Source of the DNA: Cordilura impudica
Taxonomy: Eukaryota; Arthropoda; Insecta; Diptera; Scathophagidae
Length of the DNA stretch: 64,000 nucleotides
Assembly (NCBI GenBank): GCA_963682025.1
Contig: OY821519.1
Location: 9,102,668-9,166,667 of the forward strand
Reading direction: 5' to 3'
The translations under genes and the position numbers were made by a program. The notes beneath the pieces were generated by a model, which was given only the letters and a program-made list of their open reading frames with translations, made no database searches and had not been told where the DNA came from. The first letter of the stretch is position 1. Each line of letters opens with the position of its first letter. Shown piece by piece: positions 11,401 through 21,204 of the stretch.

Positions 11401-12089
11401 TTGTATTCATAAATTTTGCACAAATAAAAAATTTTAATGAGGGGGGCAAAATAAGTAAAGAGGGTCAGAAAAATTGTTCTGGTGCACACGGGCGGAAACT
11501 GGCGGGTATACAATGGGGTATAGGAGTGTAGGAGAGGGTTCGGACTAAATTAAAAAATTTTTTTTTTTAATTTCTAAACAACTCAGTGACTTTATATTTC
11601 TAACATTAATAGCTTGGAAGTTACAAAATTATACAAAATTTATTTTTCTTTAGATTCTTTTAAAACAAAAAAATTTACAGTCATTTAAAAAGTTCAAATT
11701 AACAAAGAAATTTCTAATTTTAGCAAAATACTGAGAAAGTCCATTTTCAAAGACCCTGTTCGCTGTGATATAGTTGAGGTTCACTGGTATTTACTTTCAA
11801 ATGAGTAACATAACTTTAAAATCGGTTACCATAAAAAAATGATTTTTGGCCGCCCTCTCAAAAGTGAGACGGACGAACGGACGAACATCGCTATATCGAT
11901 CGAGTTCTTATAAGAATTAAGAATATATACATTTTATGGGAGTCGCAAATGCATTTTTCTACGCGTTACAAACGGATTGACAAACTGATATATACCCTCC
12001 GCACAGTGGTGTCGAGGGTATAATAAGAATATTGCATAAATTTTTCTCATCGGTCCAGTTTTCGACGTAGTCCCGATATAAATATAGGG

Positions 12090-14000
12090 GTTGGGTATAT
12101 AATCCCGAAACCGAAAATCCCGAATTCAAAATTCCGAATTCCAAAATCTCGAATTCCAAAATCCCGAATTTCAAAATCCCGAATTTGAAAATCCCGAATT
12201 TGAAAATCCCGTATTGTTGTGCAGGTTTTGATGTTAAAAATCGCGGCAATTCGGGATTTTCAAATTCGGATTTTTTAACAGCAAAAACCTCAGAGCAAAA
12301 ATGTTGTTCTACCTTAAATTATACTTGCTAAAATTTATAAAAACAATCTTAGTGAGCATTGAAAAATTTTAATTGTAGAAGTAGAAAGTGGGCGACAAAC
12401 TTTCATTCTCTGTTTTAAAACAATGTAGTGCGGTTGAAAATATTGTATAATAATAAGTCTCGAAATAATTGTTTCAAATAAAGGAAAGCCAAAACTATTT
12501 TTAAATGGTTATTGTTATCGTTTGGAAAAGAAAACAGAAAAAGTTTACTACTGGTGCTGTGCCAATCGGAAAGAAAAACATTGCAAAAGCCGATTACATA
12601 CAATAATGGAGGAGAACAAAAATATCATAAAAAAGGAACAATCTGCGCATAGTCATCCTCCTATTGGACATTCTGAGCATGTGGCTCTTTCTAATAATGC
12701 TTTAAAGAATAAAGCAAAATTTAACATTGGAGTACCCCCTTCTCAAATTATAAGGGATACCGTGGTTGAAACGGATCAGCATTGTCGTGTTTACCTGCCA
12801 ACCAAGGAGCACAAAAACAAAAAATTTCCCGCGTCCGTTCCGATATTTTGAAGGAGCCCCTACGTTTAGAGGATATTGATATTCCTTACAAGAACAAATA
12901 CCTCGAAGGGGAGCTCTTCGTTTTGGATGAACACGAATTCGCAGGTGAAAAAAACATTCTTTTGGGCACGCAATCAAGTTTGAAGATGTTAGCAGAATCA
13001 AAATGTTGGCTAATGGATGGCACCTTTTATATGGTTCCGCCTATCATGACGCAACTTCTCAGCATCCACGGGTACGTTCAAGGCCAGATAGTGCCCCTCG
13101 TGTTCTGTTTGATGAGGCGAAAAACTACCCAGGCATATTCAGAAGTGTTTTTTAGTATCACCAAATTAGCTTGCGTTTGGATTATCGACCTAAAACCATT
13201 AAAGATAATTTTGGACTTCTAGAAAGCAATAATTAATACCGCAAAGCAATTTTTTCCATATGCTGAATGCAAGGGATGCCAATTCCACTTTGGTCAAATA
13301 ATTTGGCGTATTACCGGAGTATTACGACGCCTTATATAAAAATCTTCAAGACAAAGAATCGAAAAAAAAAATAGCGTGTTGGCTGAAAAAGAACTACGTT
13401 GATGGACCATATGAAAGAGGATTTTGGTCGACCTGCGATATGCTGGAAGAAAACTACCCGAGAACACAAAATTCTGTCGAATCGTAGCACAGGCGACTTA
13501 AGGTAGTTGCAGGTAATAAGAATTGCGGATTGTATGATTTAATCGGAAACTTGGGCAAGGAACTCATTGTTGCTAAAACAGCAATAGAAAAAGTCAAATC
13601 TGGAGAGAGATTGCAAAGACACAAAAAAAATTTTAAAAATAATAAAAGAAATATTAATAAAAGAAATATTAAAAAATAAAGATACAATGCTTAAAACTAA
13701 TTTTTTAAAAGCAATTGCTAGAAATATTGCACTATAAATAATACTTTCTACATTTTATATCTTATTAATATTATTCATAAATGTAGTCTTAAACATGTAT
13801 ACTAATAAAGAATTAGAAAAATGAAAATATAATAATTTATTAATATTTAAAAATTAAGTCTTAAAACATGTATTTTATTAAAAAAAAAATTTAAAAATCT
13901 CGAATTCGGTATTATTTATTATCGAAACATATATCCAGGATTTTGAAATTGGAGATTTTGGAATTCGGGATTTAAAAAAAATCGGGATTTTGAGATTTCG
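12090..14000 (+). mobile_element. MULE-type DNA transposon with iterated ends
   Basis: Both ends carry AAATCCCGAATT-type words facing each other. About seven tandem variants lie at 12105-12210, followed by an inverted AATTCGGGATTTTC copy at 12247. A degenerate inverted set lies at 13900-14000. The gene for a FLYWCH plus MULE transposase lies between. The insertion splits family-B copy B1. I could not identify a confident 8-9-bp target duplication, so the outer limits are good only to about 10 bases. Confidence 0.7.
12480..13676 (+). pseudogene. FLYWCH-zinc-finger MULE transposase, frameshifted
   Basis: A FLYWCH-type zinc finger opens the protein: KGKPKLFLNGYCYRLEKK and VYYWCCANRKEKHCKSRLHT, then the HSHPP histidines (12480-12665). 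After a frameshift near 12815 the MULE domain reads KCWLMDGTFYMVPPIMTQL, then YVQGQIVPLVFCLM (13000-13110). The DGTF aspartate is the first catalytic residue of Mutator transposases. Further frameshifts near 13180 and 13320 lead to ECKGCQFHF (about 13265) and, near 13455-13490, PRTQNSVESWHRR. There the final R or W codon is altered and a stop follows. The tail is lysine- and asparagine-rich to about 13676. No start codon is evident in the first frame. It is disabled by at least three frameshifts. Confidence 0.82.
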
Positions 14001-14140
14001 GTATGAACTTTTCGATATTTGCACGCAAAAAAATTAATAACAATGCCTCTCAAACTTGGTTTATGCTTATTATCTACATCCCTTTCCCCAACCGCATAGT
14101 ATAGGGTATCCTGAAGTCGGTATAGACCGATTATAATTCT

Positions 14141-16144
14141 TATATTTATTTTTTCTAATAAATTAGTTAGTTAATTATTAGTTTTTGTAAACTTATTTAA
14201 GGTTTATTGCCTTTAACTTATTTTATGCTTGTAAAAAATTAAAAAAAAAAAAAATAAAAAATTCAAAAGAAAATATATTTGAAATATTAATAAAAAAGCA
14301 AATTTACATTTTATGTTGTTTTTGCTTCTGAGGACCTCTGTGAGCCGATTTGCCATCGAAGTAACCAACATTAAAGTATCCTCTTTACTTATTTTGCCCC
14401 ACTCATTAAAATTTTCTATTGATATTTAAAATTTTCATCTTCAAGTGCACGAAAATTATTGCTCGAAAGTGTACATACTTATATACATACACGTACATAT
14501 GTAAATGAAAATCCTTACCGACCTACCACAAAAGCTTTTGGCAATTATGCAAGTTTAACCACAGTTGTAAAATTTTCCTATTATGTACGAGTAGATAAAT
14601 GTTTTATATGCTAAAGAAAATAGAGAAAATCTAAACATTCTTAATTGAATAAATTTGTTACTTTTAACATACAGTATATTTCTTGGCCAATTCGACAAAG
14701 CCACAACATTTCAACATACAATAAATATTTAGTTACTTTTTGTATTAAATGCATCTCAAAATCTTAGAAACTATTTGTGATTTTAGTTAATACAGTTGGT
14801 TGTTTGTTCTCTTATCATTGACACGTTTATCAGTGTTTTTCTTTTTTAAGAACTTCACGTATTTTTTTTTTAACATTTTGTTCTTCTCCAACACGCAGTA
14901 GTAGGAGTAAATAATAGATTCGTGTAATCGTTGTGATAGTTTCCTTGTAAAACGGAAGTATTTTCTAGCACCTCATAAATGATGTTGCGTTGTTTCCAAA
15001 TAATTATTGTCTCTCCCATTTCTTTGTATAAATTGTTTTATGTACACAAAAACAAAGAACAAAAAAAAAAAAATAAGAAAATAAAAAAAAAGAAATAATC
15101 ATTTAACAAGACCAATGATAACTCAATTGTCTGATAGTGATGATGATTGTGTCAAGCTGTGGTAGAATTGACCTGTTCTATTCTACTGAACATAATCAAG
15201 GCATGCAATAGTAAAAAAAAAAAAAAAATCATCCATCTCTCTTATCTTGTTGTGGACATCGCGTGCACGTATCACCCCTAAAAAAAGTATCCATAAAACT
15301 GCAGGATTTCTTGTTGGTTCTTATGATTATTTCAATGTCAGTGTACTGTTAGTTTCCTGTGAAATGCCTGAACTAAAGATTGCACGTGTGAATTTTATTA
15401 TTCGTTATACACCTAAGCACACATCTAAGTATATGGGAGAATTACGAGTAATAACAACAACAACAACAGCGATAACAACAAAGTAAAAGAAAAAGGATAC
15501 TACTCGTACTTGCAATGGCTAACAAACTGCACTGACTGCACCGTCTACTTTTATGGATTTGTTTTGGTTTGTGTGCTTTGTTTGTTTGTTGTGTTATTTA
15601 TTTACTTGCTGGTGTTTAAATCATTTCATATTCGTCCTTTTCCTGCTGTTTGTTTATTGTTTTCTCTAGAAACCAACAGTGAATAGAGAGTGCAAGTGTT
15701 TAAGGAGTTTATGCAACATACTAAAATGAGGTATCTTTGACACGACGGGATTTTTAAGTGACTGGCGCCTCACATCTTCTAGTTTAATAGACAATGCCTG
15801 CTACATTTTTTTTTTATTTTCTCACATTTTTATTTTTTATGATTTATTTGAGAATCATCTAATATTGTTTAAATACATTATTAGCACTTCTTTGGGCAAC
15901 AGTGTCAAGGTTACACTAAACCGATTGCAAATCAGTAAAGAATAGTGGGTTCGAGTGGGGAGTTGTGAGCTATGGGGAGTTGCAGGGAACTCAATGGTAA
16001 TGGGTTCCAATTTCTGTCATACATTCATTATTCTCGCTAAGACGCCTCTTTTTAACTAGCCTTTGTCGCGTTCAGGCGCGTACGCAGGGGGTTACTGAAG
16101 GTTTAACCCCCCTCCCCCATGATTCCAATAGCAATAGAAAAAAG
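14141..16144. other. Non-coding DNA between nested elements
   Basis: No transposase, RT or convincing exon is seen. It contains A-runs near 15061-15095 and 15211-15228, a short CAA/ACA microsatellite near 15451-15481, and a T-run near 15806. It may be single-copy host DNA, since nothing in it recurs elsewhere in the window. Confidence 0.5.
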
Positions 16145-16146
16145 TA

Positions 16147-16550
16147 GGGGAGGGGGCGCAGCTGTGACGCAGGCCCAGTTGATAAGCAGTCAAATATCTT
16201 TGATGTTTTGTATGAGAATGTCAGTTTCAGTACTGCCAACCGTGTTCGTTTGACGTCCCGCAGTTTTTGAGCAGATACCAACGTCATTAGACACATTGTG
16301 TATGCGCGCACCAAACATTGTGCTGAAAATCGAGTGAATAAGTAATTTAACATTTCCAAAATAGTGCCAATATTTTATAAAATTCAAGTTGAAAAGGTGA
16401 GTGCAATGCATTAAAATATTGTATTTGACTTATATTTTGTGCTTCTATATGGATTTCTTTGATTATGTGGTGTCGAGAAAAAATTGCTTGTCAAACTCAA
16501 AATGGCGTGAAGACCCAGTTGTGATGCAAGAGGTGGCCCAGTTATGACGC
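16147..16550 (+). promoter_or_regulatory. Terminal and subterminal transposase-binding-like repeats
   Basis: The word CCCAGTTATGACGC and close variants occur at 16157-16170 (CGCAGCTGTGACGC), 16514-16527 (CCCAGTTGTGATGC), 16537-16550 (exact) and inverted at 21921-21934 (exact). A further CCCAGTTGATAAGC is at 16174-16187. Repeated subterminal words in pogo/Tc1-type elements are usually transposase sites. Here that role is inferred. Confidence 0.6.
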
Positions 16551-16667
16551 ACCTTCTGCTTTGCACTGGGACCATATAGAATTGTCACATTTCTTCATTT
16601 TTGTTCTCGAAACGCATTTCAGATACAAATTAATTAGTGTTTTGATATTTTTTTTTGGTGTTTTTAG
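16397..16667 (+). other. Putative 5-prime UTR intron of the pogo-like gene
   Basis: GTGAGT follows GAAAAG at 16397, and a long T-tract leads to TTTTTAG ending 16667, two bases before the likely ATG at 16670. Donor and acceptor are good, but no transcript is available. The start MSTQKKSR at 16670 is preferred over the upstream in-frame ATG at 16655 because the latter would lie inside this intron. Confidence 0.5.
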
Positions 16668-17885
16668 CCATGTCAACTCAAAAGAAATCTCGTGTTGCTA
16701 AGAAAACGGATTTAGATGTGGTGCTTCAAGCCATTAAATCTTCCATTGTCGAGGAAAATCCAACTCGTAAAAGTGCGAGAGAGCATGGAATAAACGACAC
16801 GACCCTAACGCGATATGTACGAAAAACGAGAGCAAATTTTGAAGATGTTTCGAAGGAGAAAGATGCGGATTTGTTGGAATTCATTCGTGATGTTGGTGCA
16901 AGAACTCCATCAAACATGGTTTTCACTCCCGCTCAAGAGAAAGAGCTTGTTGAATACATCCTCAAGTGTGTGAATCACTACTACGGGTTGAGCGTCAACG
17001 AATTGAAAGAGCCAGTTTGCAAGGAAGCTGTGTCTCAAGTACCCGCCTGAATGGACTAACAATTGTAAAGCGCATCGTAAGTGGTACAGACTCTTCATGC
17101 AACGGCATCTCGAACTGACGCTCAGAACACCGGAGCAAACGTCCATGAACAGAGTCAAAGCTCTCTGCAAACATAATGTTGATAAGTTTTTCGCAAATTT
17201 GTCTCGGTTAATCGATGAACACAACTTCGACAGTTGTTCCATCTATAATATGGACGAAAGTGGCTTCTCGACGGTGCCAACAAAAATTAGAAAGGCATAC
17301 GGCGTTGAAAGGCATACGGCGTGTGGAACAACTAGAGTCGGCCGAACGAGGAACCATGGTGACAATGGCTCTCACTGTCGGTGCGAATGGCAATTCAATT
17401 CTGCCGTACTTTTTATTTCCAAGAAAGAACATGCAGTCAGCATTTTTGGACAATGTTTTGCCTGGTACTGTTGGATTTGCGAATGATTCTGGCTGGATGT
17501 GTCAGCCCGATTTTGTCCGATACATTCGTCATTTTATTATGTTCGTGAAACCATCAATGCACAGTGGTCAATTTCGCGAGATAGCGGTCAAAACTCTATA
17601 ACTTTTGACTGCATTGGTATTTTTTTACATAATTTGTTTTGTTCAATAGGAGGGAATTTAAGCTTCAATTTGCGTGTTCAAACGTAAAAATCGACTGATA
17701 GGAACGTAAGTAATTTGGAGTTAAAAATGCATTTTAATTTTTTGTTGAGTTTCCATGTAAAAGTTGAATATTTTGACATTTTAAATAGGTATTTTTTTTA
17801 TAATTTCTTATTTTCTTCAATAGTATTTTACAACCAATACTTATTTATTATTCCTAAACTTAATTTTAGTCAGAAAATGCCAACA

Positions 17886-17932
17886 TTTGGCCCCTGACAT
17901 TTATTTAGTCTCAATATTCACAGGGGCCAAAG
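17886..17932. promoter_or_regulatory. GGCCCCTG hairpin in Transib 3-prime flank
   Basis: TTTGGCCCCTG (17886-17896) and CAGGGGCCAAAG (17921-17932) form a stem with a 24-base loop about 230 bases downstream of the transposase stop. Copy 2 keeps a weaker version (TTTTGGCCCCCGT near 9433 and GAGCCAAAGG near 9472). It may act in transcript ending or be an internal binding site; both are guesses. Confidence 0.5.
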
Positions 17933-18166
17933 GTTGGTTTTTTTTGGAAGAAAGCTAATTCTTGTGAAGATTAAACTGAAAAATAACACTGAAATTCCCA
18001 ACAATATCAATACCATTTGGATATATTATATACAGAACACAACATCGATAAAATTTTAAGTAAACTTTTACTATTGATTTAAAGTGCACATATATTTTAT
18101 TTAAATGTATTAATAAAAATTTATACTAAAATTAGAAACAAATTATAATCTTTAAACTAGTATTAA

Positions 18167-19444
18167 TTAAACAATATTAGTAAAAATTTCTCCCAAATAG
18201 CTTTGATTTTCATTTTGCAGTAGTTGTTTAGCTTCTTCATCTAACTCTAATGAGGTTGATTTCCATTTTTGTCGAATACTGGACATATATGGGTCTGATG
18301 TGCACAACAAAATATTAATAAGATCTTCATTAGTACAATATCTGGAAATTTTTCTTGTATTGTGCTCGCGAAAGAATCTGTAGTCTTTGTTCCTTTTTTC
18401 TTGGGCTTCTTCTGAGAGATCTCCAATTGGAAGCATATTTTGCTGAATTATTTGTTCCCCATGGAACAAAATTTTGTGAACTGTGGTTGGCATATGTCTC
18501 CAAGAATATTTTTGGTTATAAAGGGTTGCTGTCTCATTAGCATACTGACCAAATTTTTTTGCATCTATCTTTTTGCTACATGCTATAACTTGTAATATGA
18601 TTTGGAATCGTCGTATTAAATCATAATCTACTCCAGTTATAGAAGCTGCAGTTTCTGGATCGGAAAAAAATCTCCTTGCTGTGTTTCCATCATTAGAATT
18701 TCCTTCTCCTTGATTTGGCTGGTCAATTATAAGGCCTATCTCACGGTATTTTTCTTGAATATCTTTTTTTTTTTGCTTTCTTTTTTCCAAATTTTCTTTG
18801 TTGTTTCTCACTGTTTCGCCTAACGGGCCAAATTCCAAATCGTATCCCAATTTAAGAATATGCTCCATAAAGCGAATTTTAGCATGAAGAGGTGACATTC
18901 CAAATTCATATGCTTCATTAAAACTATCGTCTTGTGTTGGTGGTTGGCTCAATTGACTTGATGTTTTTTGGCATATGGTGCAGCTTGACGATGACTTTGT
19001 TTTGGTTAAAGCTTGTGCAACTTTTCCATCAATCATTGTGAGACACATTTTAAAATTTACTTCAATGTCTTGGTCATCAAAGTTAAATGTTACTGGTTGA
19101 AGTTCTTTAATTTGATCATTTATTTTTCGAACTTCTTCATCTATGACATCTTGAGTCTCCTTTTTGTAAGCATCAAATGTCTTTAATAATCGTTCTGCAG
19201 TGTGTTCAAGAAGATCCTGCAATTGTATTTCTGCTGAACTTGAAGTTACACTAATAGAAGTTGGTGAAGGTAAGCAATCTTTTTTGGCAGCAACTATATC
19301 TCGATATGATGGAAAAATTCCACAATTTTTTTCATTGGTTCGCTTCCGCAATTCTGTATATTGGTTTTTAGTCATTTTCAAATCCAAAAATAGTGCAAAT
19401 GCTTCTTCTGGAGTAAATTTATTTTCTTCAGTTGGTGTCGGCAT
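18167..19444 (-). pseudogene. Transib transposase, central and C-terminal part (RAG1-core homologue)
   Basis: The 425-codon open frame starts downstream of the true N-terminus. Residues 10-95 carry the Transib N-terminal core pattern (QYTELRKRTNEKN, FPSYRDIVAAKKDC, AEIQLQDLLEHTAERLL). LTMIDGKVAQAL (D139) corresponds to the region of RAG1 D708. CTIC (C155, C158) with H323 and H328 in VHKILFHG corresponds to the RAG1 zinc pair. NDGNTARRFF (251-260) and LPIGDLSEEAQEKRN (338-352) hold the region of RAG1 E962. The DGSSGxS-type segment with the first catalytic aspartate, expected between residues 90 and 100, is absent although the frame stays open. That suggests an in-frame internal deletion. Family comparison is from memory. 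Confidence 0.88.
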
Positions 19445-19485
19445 ACTTTCTAAAATCCTTTTTGTGCGTCAGGGGCTTGCTTCCA

Positions 19486-19935
19486 CTATTTTTCAATGAT
19501 AGCAATTTTACCCTTTTTAGTTTTCGATGGTTGAATTTGATGCAGAAATGAATCCTTTATGATGCTACAAGAAACTTCTTCATTGATATGTTTAAGCTTG
19601 CGTCTTCGTGATCTTTCACTACAATTATCAATTGGCTTTGCTGGTCGACCACCTTTTCCAGTTTCCGTGGTAGTTACTGATGGCTTTTTAAAAATAAGTT
19701 TATTTCTTAGCCATTCTTGGTTGCGTGAGTAAAACAATTTCTTGTTTCTGGAAAATTGATTGTACCGTTTTCTTAAAGTATTTAAAAAGTTTTTTATTTT
19801 TAAGTTATGAATTTTAATTTCTTGTTTGTCGCATATTTTGAAGAATGGATTATTCATTATATGTAAAATAATGTCGTTTTCATCTTTCCGTTCAAAATAT
19901 ATATCAGATAGAACACTAAAACTGAATTTAGCCAT
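19486..19935 (-). pseudogene. Transib transposase, N-terminal part
   Basis: A 149-codon frame starts MAKFSFSVLSDIYF and ends with TAG. A one-base frame change and the short segment WKQAPDAQK separate it from the downstream frame at 18167-19444, so both are one gene. It is basic and includes GKGGRPAKPIDNCSERSRRRK (residues 93-113), the GRP-plus-SERTKRRK pattern seen near the N-terminus of Transib transposases. It probably contributes DNA binding. The frame begins about 0.99 kb inside the right terminus. No TATA box is assigned. Confidence 0.8.
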
Positions 19936-20926
19936 TGTTTAAACAATAATGAAGAAAAAAAATGAATGCATGGATTAATATACTATTGCTCGAAGTTTCA
20001 ACATGATCTTTTTTACCTCTTTGAAACATAATATAACAGGTAGTTGGTTTTACCAGTTATTTCCATTGGTTTTAAATTTATTTGCAATTTTCACGTATTT
20101 AAGTTGTGTAATATTAGATGGCAATAAAATCTTTTTTAACTTTTCCAAATGAATTGCCAGATACCACATAATTTGAGAGTTCTATTCTCATTTTTGTCAA
20201 AATTTTGATACACCCTTCTATGTGGACTAGGTCCAAATATGGGCCTAATTTCTTCTCCTAATTTCAACAGAATTAGTTTTTGGGTCAAAAAGAACTCTTG
20301 TACAAAATTTCATCAAAATATATGCATAATAGCCACTTTCACATACAAATAACTTCTCAAAAAACATGACGTGCATTTGTACTGAATATCTTACCTTGGG
20401 TCAGAAAAATTGCTGTAGCTCAAAAAGTGCAGTCCCGATGCATGGACATGTATATATAGGAATGTAGGGGAGAGTTAGGACTACAAAATGGTAAATTTGT
20501 GTTTTGACTCAGCTTGACTCACAGGAGTTGTGCTCTATGAAGTAGGAAATTTCCGAGAAATTTGACCTTTTTTAAAAAAAAAATTTAAATTGTTCTGAAA
20601 ACAGTAGAGCTTCAACTGTTTTACCAGTAATAGGAAATAAGTTAAGTTACAACATAAAATTTATTTCGTCCAAAAATCTTGAAAAACAAAAAAGTTATGA
20701 TCATTTAAACTTTAAAAATTAACTAAAAATATCATAAATTTACTAAATTCTGAAAAAGCCCATTTTGGACCACCCTGTTCTCAGTGAAATAGTTGAAATA
20801 GAGTTCTAATTTTTTGGCTCCCGATGTTTACTACTGTCTACTTTCATATGAGTCTAATAACTTTAAAATCGGAGAACAAAAACCAAAAGGAGTTTTGGCC
20901 GCTATCTCAAAATATTGACCACAGTG
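19936..20926. other. Transib 5-prime non-coding region
   Basis: The region between the transposase start and the right terminus is non-coding. The segment 20395-20900 is closely matched in Transib copy 2 at 11450-11860 (shared words GGGTCAGAAAAATTG, TTTCATATGAGT or TTTCAAATGAGT, AACTTTAAAATCGG). It is therefore part of the element and not a separate repeat. Confidence 0.75.
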
Positions 20927-21141
20927 CAACGGATCATCCGGTAATGCTGTTGATGGACAACCACGTTTCGCACATGTCGGTGAAAGCTCTCGACATTGCG
21001 GCTGCAAACGGTGTCCACATCTTGTCTTTCCCGCCGCACTGCAGCCACCGTCTACAGCCACTGGATGTGTCCGTATTTGGCCCAGTAAAGGCCTATTATA
21101 AGTCACAATGTTCCGCTTGGCAAAAGAACAATGCCAATAAG

Positions 21142-21204
21142 GTAACAAAAATATTATGACTTGTGTTATGATTGGTGTTCTAGTTTTCGTGTTTTATTCA
21201 ACAG
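21142..21204 (+). other. 63-bp phase-0 intron
   Basis: GTAACA opens and TTCAACAG closes it. Splicing joins AAG to GTTTTGGAAATTCGG and continues the transposase frame as NANKVLEIRHIAGLV, while reading through meets a stop at once. Its length is typical of dipteran short introns. Confidence 0.75.

Larger units (their letters stand above)
9132..11866 (-). mobile_element. Transib transposon copy 2
   Basis: The left end is CACAGTGGACCATTTC with the following GCGGTCAAAA, and the right end is GGCCGCCCTCTCAAAAGTG. Both match the ends of the Transib at 17560-20926. The direct repeat AGACG lies at 9127-9131 and 11867-11871, a perfect 5-bp duplication as expected for Transib. The right inverted repeat has lost about 12 bp just inside its terminal CAC. 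Its coding region is reduced to a C-terminal fragment. It hosts two family-B pieces (9485-10264 and about 11225-11400). Confidence 0.88.
8780..12022 (-). mobile_element. Short family A element A2, split by Transib
   Basis: The left piece (8780-9131) starts with TAAGAGTGTTAAATTCGGCC and the GTGCCGAATTT hairpin. The right piece (11872-12022) has GACGGACGAACATCGCTA, then GGGAGTCGCAAATG and the terminal TATACCCTCCGC...GAGGGTATAA palindrome. Without the insertion it would be about 500 bp, an internally shortened relative of the 3.1-kb A1/A3 copies. The split point lies in the GACAGACGGAC tract. Confidence 0.75.
8524..14140 (+). mobile_element. Family B DINE-like element B1, split by nested insertions
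   Basis: Three pieces collinear with intact copy B2 (9485-10264) are separated by other elements. 8524-8779 is the 5-prime part with GTCTGTCCGTCTGCCCGTC and TCAAACTGCAGGTCACAAAT. 12023-12089 has CATCGGTCCAG and CGATATAAATATAG. 14001-14140 is the 3-prime part, with AATGCCTCTCAAA and the GTCGGTATAGACCGA hairpin near 14115-14130. The first gap is filled by family-A copy A2, the second by a MULE transposon. Confidence 0.75.
17560..20926 (-). mobile_element. Transib transposon copy 1
   Basis: The ends are CACAGTGGTCAATTTCGCGA and, inverted at the right, CACTGTGGTCAATATTTTGA, both followed by GATAGCGG(T/C)CAAAACTC. They fit the Transib terminal signature CACWRTGG, itself like the RAG recombination heptamer. 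Flanks CAATG (17555-17559) and CAACG (20927-20931) are a 5-bp duplication with one change. Dropping the element and one copy restores the pogo-like reading frame (FVKPS-TDHPVMLLMDNH). The 3367-bp element encodes a transposase on the minus strand. Confidence 0.93.

Noticed and set aside
16072..16411. Two minus-strand ORFs of 95 and 73 codons over the pogo-like left end
   Set aside because: They overlap the inverted terminal repeat and 5-prime UTR of the pogo-like element and show no motif.
17290..17330. Apparent 17-bp tandem duplication (GAAAGGCATACGGCGT twice) as the cause of the frameshift in the pogo-like gene
   Set aside because: The reading YGVKGIRRVEQL is natural for the family with a single extra base, so a one-base insertion explains the shift. 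Most of the repeat is original coding sequence.
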